Assembly: GCF_001544875.2 (NCBI RefSeq)
Contig: NZ_FCOA02000020.1
Span: 84,521 to 148,520, forward strand
DNA length: 64,000 nt
From: Caballeronia hypogeia
GTDB taxonomy: Bacteria > Pseudomonadota > Gammaproteobacteria > Burkholderiales > Burkholderiaceae
Direction: 5' to 3'
Shown here one piece after another: positions 24,410 through 34,042 of this stretch. The notes under the pieces are model-generated. The model saw only the letters and a list, made by a program, of their open reading frames with translations. It did no database searches and was not told the origin of the DNA. Every line of letters starts with the position of its first letter. The stretch's first letter is position 1. Made by a program: the position numbers and the translations under genes.

Positions 24410-27037
24410 TCAGGCCTCCTCTTCCCGCGTGAGGTGTTTTTGCAGTATCAGCGGGATGACGCCGCCTGAGCGCAGCAAGCGGCATTCGAGTTGTGTTTCG
24501 ACGGCGGCAGTCGCATTGACCGGCTCCACGCTGCCGTTCGCACGCATGATTTTGACTGACACTTTACAGCGCGGCGACAGCATGCCAGCGGGCGCGTCGA
24601 CTTCGAGCCTATCACCTGGCTGCAGATCGAGCGTGTCAGGGCCAATGCCAGCCGCGAAGCGCAGTGGCAGGATACCCATGCCGATCAGGTTGGAGCGATG
24701 GATGCGCTCAAAGCTCATCGCCAGCACCGCGCGGATGCCGAGCAGGCGCTGCCCCTTCGCGGCCCAGTCGCGCGACGAACCTGTGCCGTAGCGCTCGCCC
24801 GCGACCAGCACGACTGAATGACCTTCGTCGTGATAACGCTGCGCTGCTTCGAAGATCGGCATCACGTCGCCACTCGGCACATGCAGTGTGTGTGCGACGG
24901 GTACGCCGGGGGCAAGCTTGTTCACGAGAGTCTTGCTGTAAAAAGCGGCGCGCACCATCACTTCCCAGTTGCCGCGGCGCGATGCGAACACGTTAAGGTC
25001 GTTGCGATCGTCGCCCCGCTCGACGAGAAAATCAGCTACAAAACTGTTCTTCGGGATCGCGCTAGCCGGTGAGATGTGATCGGTCGTCACGTCGTCGCCG
25101 AGCACGAGCAGCGGATAGGCGCAGTAGTTGCCGAGCTGGCTGCCCTCCGACGCCGACGCAAACGGCGGCCGGCGCAATGCCGTCGATGCCGGGGTCCACG
25201 GGAAGCGTGCGGTGTCTGGCGCTTCAAGATCGTGCCAAGCGGGGTTTTTGCTCGCGATGGCGAATGCGCGCGGATAATCTCGAGGATCGGCGGCCGCAGC
25301 GACCAGTGCGGCGACTTCTTCGCGCGTCGGCCAGATGTCGCGCAGGTAAACCGGCTTGCCGTCCTGCGTATGCTGAATCGCATCACGGCTCAAATCGGCT
25401 TCGGCATCGCCGGCGAGTGCGAACGCGATGACGAGAGGCGGCGACATGATGAAGCCGAGGTCAAGATCGGGATGAATGCGGCCGGGGAAGTTGCGATTGC
25501 CAGACAGCATCGCGACGGGATATATGCTTTTGTCGGCGATCGCGTCGCGGATCGGCGCTGTCAGCGGCCCCGAATTGCCGATGCACGTCGTGCATCCGAA
25601 GCCGACGATATCGAATCCAACCGAAGACAGATCGTCGATTAAGTTCGCACGTTCGAGATACGCGGCAGCGGCGGGCGAACCGGGACCTAGCGAGGTCTTG
25701 ATCCACGACGGCACCTTAAGACCGAGCGAACGGGCCTTGCGCGCCAGTAGTCCGGCGGCGACCAGCAGCGCCGGATCCGACGTGTTCGTGCAGCTCGTTA
25801 TGGCAGCGATCGCAACCGGATGCTTCGGCATGGACGCGTGCTTTGATGCAGGCAGGAAATCAATCTTAGCGAGCGCGTCGCGAGTCTGCGAATAATCGAG
25901 CAGATCCTGCGGACGACGCGGACCGGCGATGTGCATGCCGATATTGCCCAGATCGATATCGATCGTGCGCGAGTAGCGGGGCGCGCTTTCGGGATCGAAC
26001 CACACACCCGCCGCGCGCGTGAACGCTTCGACCAGGCGAATCGATGACTCGGGACGATTCGTCGCGCGCAAATAGTCCAGCGTGTGCTGATCGACGGGGA
26101 AGAAACCCGTCGATGCGCCATATTCCGGCGCCATGTTCGCGACAACGGCTCGATCACCTGCCGTCAACGTCGATACGCCCGGCCCGAAGAATTCCACGAA
26201 CTCGCCCGAAACACCGATCGCACGCAGTCTTTGCGTGACCGTCAACGCCAGATCGGTCGCGAGCACGCCCGGCTTTAGGGCGCCCGTGAGCCGCACGCCG
26301 ATTACATCGGGAATGCGCTGCATCACCGGCATGCCGAACATCACCGTCTGCGCTTCCAGTCCGCCTACGCCCCAGCCGAGCACGCCGATGCCGTTGATCA
26401 TCGGCGTATGGCTATCCGTACCGATGAGCGTATCAGGCACGGCCCAGGTTTCGCCATCGCGCTCGACCGTCGTGACGACGGTCGCGAGCTGTTCGAGGTT
26501 GATTGTATGCATGATCCCGGTGCCCGGCGGATGAATTCGCACGCCCGTCAGCGCCTTCGACGCCCATCGCAGAAAGCGATAGCGCTCCGCGTTGCGCCTC
26601 AGTTCGAGCGCAAGATTCTCTGGTGCTGCGTCGGGCCGCGCGAAATATTCGACGGCGAGCGAGTGATCCACTGAGGAATCCACCGGCAACACCGGATTGA
26701 GCGCGGACGGATCGGCGCCGGCTTCGGCGAGCGCGTCGCGCATGCCGGCGATGTCGACGAGCGCGGGAGTGCTGGTCGTGTCGTGCATCAGTACACGATT
26801 CGGCTGAAAGGCTATCTCCGCTTCGCTGGTCGCTCGTTGCGTCCAGCCCAGGATGCCAGCGACCGCGTGCTCGCGCTCCGCGCCTTCCGTGTTGCGGACG
26901 ACGTTCTCGAGCAGAAGCCGCAGCACCACGGGCAATTCGCGCAATTTGTCGCCGAAAAGAGCGGGCAGATCGACGTAGAGATACGGCATGCCGTCGACGC
27001 TCAAACGGGCTTGAGAGGGGGCGTTAGTGTTTTCCAT
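24410..27037 (-). CDS. acnA: Aconitate hydratase, AcnA type
   Basis: The 875-residue protein has the [4Fe-4S] cysteines in ITSCTNTSDP and FGCTTCIGNSGPL (about residues 435-510) and the swivel domain with GSSRDWAAKG. It interconverts citrate, cis-aconitate and isocitrate, or acts on a related tricarboxylate. A housekeeping copy is expected elsewhere; here it is divergent from a lactonase-family protein and an MFS carrier and next to a GntR regulator, which suggests use of an external tricarboxylate or aconitate-like acid. The ATG at 27037 is preferred over 27058 because the longer form would start inside an operator-like palindrome. Confidence 0.88.
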   Translation of the reverse strand: MENTNAPSQARLSVDGMPYLYVDLPALFGDKLRELPVVLRLLLENVVRNTEGAEREHAVAGILGWTQRATSEAEIAFQPNRVLMHDTTSTPALVDIAGMRDALAEAGADPSALNPVLPVDSSVDHSLAVEYFARPDAAPENLALELRRNAERYRFLRWASKALTGVRIHPPGTGIMHTINLEQLATVVTTVERDGETWAVPDTLIGTDSHTPMINGIGVLGWGVGGLEAQTVMFGMPVMQRIPDVIGVRLTGALKPGVLATDLALTVTQRLRAIGVSGEFVEFFGPGVSTLTAGDRAVVANMAPEYGASTGFFPVDQHTLDYLRATNRPESSIRLVEAFTRAAGVWFDPESAPRYSRTIDIDLGNIGMHIAGPRRPQDLLDYSQTRDALAKIDFLPASKHASMPKHPVAIAAITSCTNTSDPALLVAAGLLARKARSLGLKVPSWIKTSLGPGSPAAAAYLERANLIDDLSSVGFDIVGFGCTTCIGNSGPLTAPIRDAIADKSIYPVAMLSGNRNFPGRIHPDLDLGFIMSPPLVIAFALAGDAEADLSRDAIQHTQDGKPVYLRDIWPTREEVAALVAAAADPRDYPRAFAIASKNPAWHDLEAPDTARFPWTPASTALRRPPFASASEGSQLGNYCAYPLLVLGDDVTTDHISPASAIPKNSFVADFLVERGDDRNDLNVFASRRGNWEVMVRAAFYSKTLVNKLAPGVPVAHTLHVPSGDVMPIFEAAQRYHDEGHSVVLVAGERYGTGSSRDWAAKGQRLLGIRAVLAMSFERIHRSNLIGMGILPLRFAAGIGPDTLDLQPGDRLEVDAPAGMLSPRCKVSVKIMRANGSVEPVNATAAVETQLECRLLRSGGVIPLILQKHLTREEEA

Positions 27038-27047
27038 GACTGTATTT

Positions 27048-27073
27048 TTGCATTTCAATGGTTAAAAATGCAA
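27048..27073. promoter_or_regulatory. Operator-like inverted repeat between acnA and the lactonase gene
   Basis: TTGCATTT (27048-27055) and AAATGCAA (27066-27073) are perfect inverted arms 10 bases apart, lying between the two divergent starts. It is a likely site for the GntR regulator encoded at 23482. Confidence 0.6.
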
Positions 27074-27113
27074 TATAGTGCAAACCCCAGATCACGAAAA
27101 AACAGGAGACACC

Positions 27114-28343
27114 GTGGAGAAAACCAGCGCAGAACGCGCCGATACTGACGTGGCGGGCCGCCGCAAAGCCTTGCAGGGCATCGCTTCGCTCGGCGCGCTG
27201 GCCGTTCTGGGCGTGATAACCCCGTCGGTTTTCGGAAGCGGAAAGACTGTCGGCCAATCCAACATCAAGGAAAGAACACCCATGTTTGCTTACGTCGGAT
27301 CGCGGACCACACGCGAACGCAACGCACGCGGCGACGGCATCAGCGTCTATCGCGTCGATACCGCGACGGGCGCGCTCACGCTCGTACAGCTCGTTAAGGA
27401 TCTCGTCAACCCGTCGTTTCTCGCGCTATCCGCCAACGGCGAGCGTCTCTACACCGTGCACGGCGATCTGAGCGACATCAGCGCGTTCCGGGTCGATAAA
27501 GCTACCGGCGAACTGAAGTTCCTGAACAAGCAAAGCACCGAGGGCAAGAACCCGGTGCACCTCGCGATCGATCCGACGGGACGTTATATCGTCGTGTCGA
27601 ACCATATCGGCGCGAGTCTCGCCGTGTTGCCGATCGCCGCCGACGGCTCGCTCCAGCCGCTCACGCAACTGGTGAAGCTCGAAGGCCCGATCGGTCCGCA
27701 TCGCGTGGAACAGAAGCAGGCGAAGCCACATTTCAATCCGTTCGATCCGACGGGCGAGTTCGTGATCGTGCCGGACAAGGGACTGGACCGCGTGTTTTCG
27801 TTCCGCTTCAAGGACGGACAATTGACGCCGGCGCAAGCGCCGTTCGTGACCACGCGCGAGACGGCGGGGCCGCGACACATCGCGTTCCATCCAAAGGGCA
27901 CGCATGCGTATGTCATCAACGAACTCGATTCGACCGTGACGACGTATCGCTATGACAAGGCCACGGGCGCGCTGCAACCGTTGCAGATCGTTTCGTCGCT
28001 GCCTGACACGTACACGGGCAACAGCCGCGCATCGGAGATCGAAGTCGATCGCACTGGGCGTTTCGTCTATGCGTCCAATCGCGGCTACGACAGCATCGCG
28101 ACGTACCGCATCGATCAGTCGACGGGCCATCTGACCTTCCTCGGCGTGACGCAAACCGCTGGGCGCACGCCCCGCTTCATCACCAGCACGCCCGATGGCC
28201 GCTTCATGTATGCATTGAACGAAGACAGCGACAGCATCGTCGCGTTTTCCATCGATGTCGAGAACGGCGCGCTCAAGCCGACGGGCTTCTCCATCCAGTC
28301 CGGCAGCCCGGTCTGCATGGTGTTCTCGACGCATCACGCGTAA
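27114..28343 (+). CDS. Beta-propeller lactonase-family protein, probably exported
   Basis: The 409-residue product shows repeated blades (ISVYRVDTATGALTLVQ; PSFLALSANGERLYTVH; HLAIDPTGRYIVVSNH; EIEVDRTGRFVYASNRGYDS), as in the seven-bladed 6-phosphogluconolactonase (YbhE/Pgl) family. Near the N-terminus AGRRKALQGIASLGALAVLG resembles a Tat signal with RR, so it may act in the periplasm. GTG at 27114 is chosen because AGGAG stands 6 bases before it. It may open a sugar or acid lactone taken up by the MFS carrier next door. Substrate unknown. Confidence 0.8.
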   Translation: MEKTSAERADTDVAGRRKALQGIASLGALAVLGVITPSVFGSGKTVGQSNIKERTPMFAYVGSRTTRERNARGDGISVYRVDTATGALTLVQLVKDLVNPSFLALSANGERLYTVHGDLSDISAFRVDKATGELKFLNKQSTEGKNPVHLAIDPTGRYIVVSNHIGASLAVLPIAADGSLQPLTQLVKLEGPIGPHRVEQKQAKPHFNPFDPTGEFVIVPDKGLDRVFSFRFKDGQLTPAQAPFVTTRETAGPRHIAFHPKGTHAYVINELDSTVTTYRYDKATGALQPLQIVSSLPDTYTGNSRASEIEVDRTGRFVYASNRGYDSIATYRIDQSTGHLTFLGVTQTAGRTPRFITSTPDGRFMYALNEDSDSIVAFSIDVENGALKPTGFSIQSGSPVCMVFSTHHA

Positions 28344-28396
28344 GGCCGCTTCCATCTCTTTTGAAGGTCCGGCGGCATGCCGCCGGAAAGCGAAAC

Positions 28397-29719
28397 ATGC
28401 AAACATCCACTGCAATCGACGAACGCGCGCTGGTCCGCAAGATTTCCTGGCGCATCATTCCGTTCGTGTTCATCCTCTACATCATTTCGTATCTGGATCG
28501 CGCGAACATCGGTTATGCCGCGCTGCAGATGAACAAGGAACTCGCCTTGAGCAGCGAGGCGTTCGGCTTCGTGTCGGGCATCTTCTTCATTGGATATTTC
28601 CTGTTCGAAGTGCCCAGCAACGTGATGCTCAACAAGTTTGGCGCGCGCGTGTGGATCGCGCGGATTCTGCTCACGTGGGGCGTGGTCGCGGTAATTTCGG
28701 CGTTCGTGCAAAACGCCACGCAGCTCTATGTGCTGCGCTTTCTGCTGGGCGTCGCGGAAGCGGGATTCTTTCCCGGCATCATCGTTTATCTGACGTACTG
28801 GTTCCGCGCGAAAGAACTCGCGACGACCGTCGCGCTTTTCACGGCGGCAATTCCGGTGTCGTACATCATCGGCGCGCCGCTTTCAACGTGGATCATGGAC
28901 AACGTGCACTGGCTCGGGTGGAGCGGCTGGCGCTGGATGCTCGTGCTCGAAGGCGCGCCCGCGCTGATCGGCGGCGTCATGTGCTTCGCCTGGTTGACCG
29001 ACAAGCCGTCCGACGCCAAGTGGCTCAAGCCCGAGGAACGCGAGTGGCTACTCGATCAGCTCGCGGGCGACGCGAAGGCGCGGCCTGGCGCGAAGCACTT
29101 CGGCTCACTCAAGGCGATGACCAATCCGAAGGTGCTGTACCTTTCGTTCATCTATTTTGTGTATCAGTGCGGCAGTCTCGGCGTCGGTTACTGGATGCCG
29201 CAGATCATCAAGGGCTTTTCGAAGACGCTGAGTCATACGCAGGTGGGCCTCATTGCGATGGTGCCGTATCTTTTCGCGACGATCGTGATGGTGCTGTGGT
29301 CGCGCAGGTCGGATCGCCGCAACGAACGCCGCCTACATTCCGCGATTCCGCTCGCGCTGGCGGCCGCCGCGCTGCTCGGCGCAGGTCTTGCGACGAACCC
29401 GTATGTATCGATTACGATGATAAGCCTGAGCCTTGCCGGTCTCTATGCTTTCAAGTCGCCGTTCTGGGCATTGCCGACGCTGTTCCTCACGCGCTCGACC
29501 GCGGCCGTTTCCATTGCGGTGATCAATTCGGTGGGCAATCTCGGCGGCTTCGTCGGGCCGTTCGCAATCGGCTATATCAAGGGCTCCGACGGCAGCGCGA
29601 CGCATGGCTTGCTATTCCTGTCGGGTCTGCTCGTCGCTTCTTTCCTCATGACCCTCTTCATTCGACTCGCAGAACATGGACCAGAAGGGTCGATCGCGGT
29701 GGCAAAGCCAGGTCACTGA
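28397..29719 (+). CDS. MFS transporter, anion:cation symporter (ACS) family
   Basis: The 440-residue protein has 12 predicted membrane segments and ACS motifs (LDRANIGYAALQMNKELALS; GYFLFEVPSNVMLNKFGAR; GVAEAGFFPGIIVYLTYWF, each given in part). These carriers take up organic acids such as tartrate, galactonate or phthalate with protons. It follows the lactonase-family gene by 53 bases and is likely co-transcribed with it. Confidence 0.88.
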   Translation: MQTSTAIDERALVRKISWRIIPFVFILYIISYLDRANIGYAALQMNKELALSSEAFGFVSGIFFIGYFLFEVPSNVMLNKFGARVWIARILLTWGVVAVISAFVQNATQLYVLRFLLGVAEAGFFPGIIVYLTYWFRAKELATTVALFTAAIPVSYIIGAPLSTWIMDNVHWLGWSGWRWMLVLEGAPALIGGVMCFAWLTDKPSDAKWLKPEEREWLLDQLAGDAKARPGAKHFGSLKAMTNPKVLYLSFIYFVYQCGSLGVGYWMPQIIKGFSKTLSHTQVGLIAMVPYLFATIVMVLWSRRSDRRNERRLHSAIPLALAAAALLGAGLATNPYVSITMISLSLAGLYAFKSPFWALPTLFLTRSTAAVSIAVINSVGNLGGFVGPFAIGYIKGSDGSATHGLLFLSGLLVASFLMTLFIRLAEHGPEGSIAVAKPGH

Positions 29720-30082
29720 CTAACTGACTGATTAGCGTCAGGTTATTCCTCGCTCGGACGACCTAGCCTTTTCCACAATAACAGCGAGTAGAGCGTCGGC
29801 GCGTGCGACACGCCGACAGCGCTTGTCCTTGATCCGCAGCGCGTGCATTTCCGCGATGCGCCACCTTAATCTCGACGCCTCCTATTTCGGCCAGGGAAAA
29901 AGTGTCGCAGTCAAACCGGCCCACGACCAGATTCCGTTCCGAAAGCTTAGATTGCGGACGAACCGGTCCATACTTGTCTTTACTTCTTCGAAGTACAAAA
30001 TCAGCGGCGAGTGCTCGCTTGTGCTGTGCCACAGCGCGCGCACGCCTTTTTCTTTTTCCTCTTTTCGCTCCATGAGGTCGGC
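29720..30082. other. Gap with no confident gene
   Basis: A reverse-strand frame across 29763-30073 has no recognisable product and weak coding features. The region includes a T/C-rich tract at about 30050 that precedes the next gene. Confidence 0.4.
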
Positions 30083-30829
30083 ATGTTCGTTGACAAATCC
30101 CTTATCGATACATTTGCGCCCGACGGCAAACTGCGGGCTTCGATCAATCTCGGCAATCCAGTTCTGGCAAACCGCCCGGATGCGCAGGTCTTACCTACGG
30201 GTATTTCGGTCGACCTCGCAAGGAAGCTGGCAGAGAAACTGAGCGTTGAACTTGAGTTGGTCGTATTCAACACCGCCAGAGACTCCGTGGAGGCCGTCGC
30301 AAGCGAAAGGGCGGACATTGGCTTCTTCGCGGTCGATCCAGCTCGGGGTGCAGCGATCGCTTTCACCGAACCCTATCTGCTGATTGAGGGCTTTTATTTG
30401 GTACGCCACGATTCGCCCTTCAAAGATAACGCCGATGTCGATCGCGAGGGCGTCAGAATCGCGGTAGGGAAGGGAACTGCATACGATCTCTTTCTTTCTC
30501 GCGAGATCAAGTCGGCGACGCTCGTGCGGGCCGCGTCTTCTCAGGTAGTGGTCGAAACGTTCCTGAGCGACGAGCTCGATGTAGCCGCTGGTGTGAAGCA
30601 AGTTCTGGAGCAAGAGCTCAAGCGTTCCCCTAACTTGCGACTCCTTGATAAGCGCTTTATGGTCATTCAGCAAGCGATGGGACTTCCCAAGTCAAAGGGC
30701 GAACCCGCTGCGCGCTTTCTGCGCGAATTCGTTGAAGAAATGAAATCTACCGGTTTCATCGACGAAGCGATGCGAAATCATCGCGTCGACGGCGCCACGT
30801 TGGCCCCAAGCGCTAGTTCCAACAAGTGA
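30083..30829 (+). CDS. Family-3 solute-binding-like protein without signal peptide
   Basis: The product of 248 residues matches the SBP_bac_3 fold (GKLRASINLGNPVLA; GISVDLARKLAEKLSVELELV; IAFTEPYLLIEGFYLV). Members normally bind amino acids in the periplasm for ABC carriers. Starting at ATG 30083 (after GAGG) there is no signal peptide. A longer frame from 30011 adds a Phe-rich segment that could look like one but has no ribosome-binding site. No ABC permease or ATPase genes are near, so it may be a cytoplasmic sensor or enzyme-like relative. Confidence 0.7.
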   Translation: MFVDKSLIDTFAPDGKLRASINLGNPVLANRPDAQVLPTGISVDLARKLAEKLSVELELVVFNTARDSVEAVASERADIGFFAVDPARGAAIAFTEPYLLIEGFYLVRHDSPFKDNADVDREGVRIAVGKGTAYDLFLSREIKSATLVRAASSQVVVETFLSDELDVAAGVKQVLEQELKRSPNLRLLDKRFMVIQQAMGLPKSKGEPAARFLREFVEEMKSTGFIDEAMRNHRVDGATLAPSASSNK

Positions 30830-30840
30830 TGAGGTGACTG

Positions 30841-31134
30841 ATGGTATTTGAAATGGCTCAGATCGAGATTCTGCCTGGAAAAGGGGCCGAATTCGAAGCA
30901 GGCGTTGCGCAAGCCGTACCGCTGTTTCTGCGCGCAAAGGGTTGCAGCGAAGTGAAGCTGCTTCGAACCATCGAGCATGCGGAGCGGTACACGCTAATGG
31001 TTCGATGGGATACGGTGGCAGACCACATGGTCACCTTCAGGGAGTCCGAGGACTTTCAGGAGTGGCGACGGCTCGTTGGATCGTTCTTCAAGACACCTCC
31101 AACTGTTACGCACGCCGAGGTCGCGGTCGGATAG
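30841..31134 (+). CDS. ABM-domain (antibiotic biosynthesis monooxygenase-like) small protein
   Basis: The 97-residue ferredoxin-like fold protein has MAQIEILPGKGAEFEAGVAQ and YTLMVRWDTVADHMV, typical of the ABM family. It lies 11 bases after the solute-binding-like gene and is probably in the same transcript. Such proteins are small monooxygenases, isomerases or of unknown role. Confidence 0.8.
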   Translation: MVFEMAQIEILPGKGAEFEAGVAQAVPLFLRAKGCSEVKLLRTIEHAERYTLMVRWDTVADHMVTFRESEDFQEWRRLVGSFFKTPPTVTHAEVAVG

Positions 31135-31248
31135 AAAAAGGGCGTCGCTCTCGCGAGAAAAGGTAGGGCGACCTTCGGTGTCTGATTTGACTCTCAATGC
31201 AGTCGATGGTCGAGCGTCGCTTGGACGCTCGTTACGGTACTGACGGCG

Positions 31249-32598
31249 TTATCGTTGAACGACGGCGTCTTGTCCCGCGGTTAATTCTTGACTCGAAATT
31301 GAGGCGTCGACGTCAGAAAGTTCTGCTTCGACCTGCGCCTGATGATAAAGCGCCTGGTGCGCTTTTTCGGGATCGAAAGCCTTCTCCCATTTGGCGACAA
31401 CCACAGCGGCTACCGCGTTTCCGATGATGGAAGTGACAGACCTCGCTTCGCCCATGAATCTATCGATTCCGACAAGGAGGGCGATTGCGCTGAGTGGTAG
31501 GACGTGAACGCTCGACAAAGTAGCCGCGAGCGCGACGAAACCACCGCCCGGCACTCCGCTCATGCCTTTTGATGTGACCAGGCCCATTGCCAGTACGACG
31601 ATCTCCTCACCTAACGTCATTGGGGTGTTAGTCGCCTGAGAGATGAAAACAACCGCCATTGTCAAATAGATACACACGCCGTCGAGGTTGAATGCGTACC
31701 CAGTTGGCACCACAAGCCCGACGACTGATTTCTCACAGCCCATGCGTTCCAGCTTTTCGAGGAGCCGTGGCAGCGCAGGTTCTGCGCTGGACGTACCGAG
31801 CGTGATCAGGATCTCCGTTTTCAGGAATGCGATGAAACGGAAGACGTTAATTCCACAAAACTTCAGGATCAGTCCAAGCACGACCAAAACGAAAAGAATA
31901 CATGTCACGTAGAACGCGAGCATCAATTGGCCTAGCGCAAGCAGGCTTGCAAGACCGTACTTCCCGACGGTGAAGGAAATCGCGCCGAACGCGCCGATCG
32001 GGGCGAAGCGCATAACGAATGTCACGACACCAAACATCGTATGAAGAAACTCATCGACGATGTTGACGAGAGATTTCGCGCAGTCGCCTGCGTGCGCAAG
32101 CGCCAAGCCGAAGAGGACGGCGATAAATACGACGGGAAGAATATCACCGTGTACAAACGCGCCAAAAAAGCTGTCTGGAATGATGTGCATGAAGAAATCC
32201 TTTACGGATTGCTCCGACGCTACTTTGGCATAGCCCGCAACGCTCGCGAGGCTCAGCGTCTTGGGATCGACGTTCATGCCTCCGCCGGGATTCATCACGT
32301 GCCCCACGATGAGACCGATGGCAAGCGCGCCGGTCGTGACAATCTCGAAGTAGATCAGCGCCTTCAACCCAACCCGGCCGACAGCTTTTATATCTCCCAT
32401 CTTCGCAATGCCAGTGACCACTGTCGCGAAAACGATCGGAGCGACGAGCATCTTGACGAGCTTGATGAAAGCGTCGCCCAGCGTTTTCATGTCTGCGCCG
32501 AGTTTAGGCTCAATCGCACCGAAGGCAATGCCGAGCGCCACGCCAATTAGGACTTGAACGTATAAGGGCTTGATCACCCCCCGAAGAGAAAAGCGCAC
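31249..32598 (-). CDS. dctA: C4-dicarboxylate:cation symporter DctA
   Basis: The 449-residue carrier has the DctA/GltP motifs GTSSAEPALPRLLEKLE, NLDGVCIYLTMA, and SKGMSGVPGGGFVALAATL. It imports succinate, malate, fumarate or similar acids across the inner membrane. GTG at 32598 follows AGGAGACAGAC. It is divergent from the GntR gene at 32878, and an ATTGTA-N16-TACATT site lies between them. Confidence 0.92.
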   Translation of the reverse strand: MRFSLRGVIKPLYVQVLIGVALGIAFGAIEPKLGADMKTLGDAFIKLVKMLVAPIVFATVVTGIAKMGDIKAVGRVGLKALIYFEIVTTGALAIGLIVGHVMNPGGGMNVDPKTLSLASVAGYAKVASEQSVKDFFMHIIPDSFFGAFVHGDILPVVFIAVLFGLALAHAGDCAKSLVNIVDEFLHTMFGVVTFVMRFAPIGAFGAISFTVGKYGLASLLALGQLMLAFYVTCILFVLVVLGLILKFCGINVFRFIAFLKTEILITLGTSSAEPALPRLLEKLERMGCEKSVVGLVVPTGYAFNLDGVCIYLTMAVVFISQATNTPMTLGEEIVVLAMGLVTSKGMSGVPGGGFVALAATLSSVHVLPLSAIALLVGIDRFMGEARSVTSIIGNAVAAVVVAKWEKAFDPEKAHQALYHQAQVEAELSDVDASISSQELTAGQDAVVQR

Positions 32599-32719
32599 GT
32601 CTGTCTCCTGATGTTTCGCAAGGCCTGCATTCCGGTCAAACCCGGCTGCGGGACCTGATGTTTTCCCGGTAATTACTTCTTCGATGCCTCGCCGGCGCGA
32701 TCCGGTCCGTGCTCAGCAT

Positions 32720-32747
32720 ATTGTATTGGATGGCAATATAGTACATT
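32720..32747. promoter_or_regulatory. Operator-like site ATTGTA-N16-TACATT (dctA / GntR)
   Basis: Half-sites at 32720-32725 and 32742-32747 share the 16-base spacing of the other sites in this island. It sits between dctA and the GntR gene. Confidence 0.65.
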
Positions 32748-32877
32748 CTTGGAATTTGTAATGCTCGGGAAGACCCGAGGTGGAGCTCCCAAGCCATCGC
32801 TACAATGTCAGTGAAGGCTTGTGCTATCTTCCAAATCGCAACAATCGGCCGAAAATCGCAAAGACGGTGACACTCGA

Positions 32878-33816
32878 ATGAAAACTGAGACGGGCGGCGC
32901 ACTGGCAGACCAGGTGGCAGCCAAGATTATCGACATAGCCCGCACCCGGGCGCTCAAGTCTGGGGAGCACCTACGTGAAGAGGCGCTTGCCGCGGAGCTC
33001 GGGCTGTCGCGCTCGCCGGTTCGCCGGGGGCTGGCGCTTCTAGCAGAACAGGGAATTGTGATAAAGGAGCGTAACCGAGGCATCTTTCTGGCGGTTGACG
33101 CACACGGCATTGACATCGCCAAGTTGGAGCTAGGCGTGGATCCCCTTGAGGATCTCTATTTGCGCGTCGCAGACGACTGCCTGACTGGTGAACTTCCTCA
33201 AGATTTCTATGAGGCCGAGTTGGTGCGCAGATTTGACGTCCCACGTGGACAACTGCTCAAGATTTTGTCGAGACTGGCCAACGAAGGGATGATTTCACGT
33301 AAGCCAGGGCAGGGATGGCGCATCAATCCCTTCTTGCACGACCGTGAGGCACACATTCAAAGTTATCGTTTTCGAATGGCCATTGAGCCAGCGGCGATTC
33401 TTGAACCCGGCTTCAAGATCGACAAGGCCGCATTCGCACGGGCACGCAAGGTTCAGACGGAAATGCTCGAAGGCGATATTTTCAAGCTGCCGCGTTCGAT
33501 GCTGTTCAAAAACGGGTCGGAGTTTCATGAAATGCTTGTTCGATGTTCCGGCAACCGGTTTTTCCTCGAAGCACTCGAGCGTCAAAATCAGCTTCGTCGC
33601 TTCATGGAATACAAGGCGGCGACCGATAGACCGAGGCTCATCCGCCAATGTCAGGAGCATCTGGAGATGCTCGATCTGATCGAGAGCGGCGGCCGGGAGC
33701 ATGCCGCCGCGTTCATGCGTAAGCACCTCGACGTAGTAAGCAAAATCAAGGCGAAAGCTGAAGAAAAAGAAGAGCAAGCGGCAGCCGCGCGTGGTCTGCC
33801 GGAAGCGCACTTCTGA
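32878..33816 (+). CDS. GntR-family regulator with a second winged-helix region (acid-sugar island)
   Basis: The 312-residue protein has a GntR winged helix (AAELGLSRSPVRRGLALLAE, then ERNRGIFLA), a second winged-helix-like unit at residues about 105-150 (RRFDVPRGQLLKILSRL, then NEGMISRKPGQGWRI), and an FCD-like C-terminus. A Glu/Lys/Ala-rich tail follows. It is a paralog of the regulator at 23482. Its position beside one of the repeated ATTGTA-N16-TACAAT sites makes it the best candidate regulator of the island. ATG at 32878 has a weak ribosome-binding site; a GTG at 32821 is possible. Confidence 0.82.
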   Translation: MKTETGGALADQVAAKIIDIARTRALKSGEHLREEALAAELGLSRSPVRRGLALLAEQGIVIKERNRGIFLAVDAHGIDIAKLELGVDPLEDLYLRVADDCLTGELPQDFYEAELVRRFDVPRGQLLKILSRLANEGMISRKPGQGWRINPFLHDREAHIQSYRFRMAIEPAAILEPGFKIDKAAFARARKVQTEMLEGDIFKLPRSMLFKNGSEFHEMLVRCSGNRFFLEALERQNQLRRFMEYKAATDRPRLIRQCQEHLEMLDLIESGGREHAAAFMRKHLDVVSKIKAKAEEKEEQAAAARGLPEAHF

Positions 33817-33935
33817 CGCCTGACAGAACCGGCCGCGCGACGCACTAAGCAGGTGCTGTAGCGCTCTGCCACACACTTAGGCGAAACACCACTGTCGGGT
33901 AAACGAGAGGTCCCGACTTGCTTCCGATGTCGTAA

Positions 33936-33963
33936 ATTGTATCCTGTAGAGAGAAAGTACATT
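33936..33963. promoter_or_regulatory. Operator-like site ATTGTA-N16-TACATT (distal, porin promoter)
   Basis: Half-sites at 33936-33941 and 33958-33963 show the island spacing. It is the first of two sites upstream of the porin gene. Confidence 0.65.
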
Positions 33964-34042
33964 TTTCGCTGCTGTTCTCTCTTTTCCCACAAAAAAACCT
34001 ATTACGGACCGGTCGTTCGCGGCGTGATTTTGCTTAGGTTCT

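Noticed and set aside
28255..29727. 490-codon forward frame overlapping the MFS gene
   Set aside because: It is a shifted frame of the MFS transporter and is rich in Arg and Ala without membrane segments or motifs.
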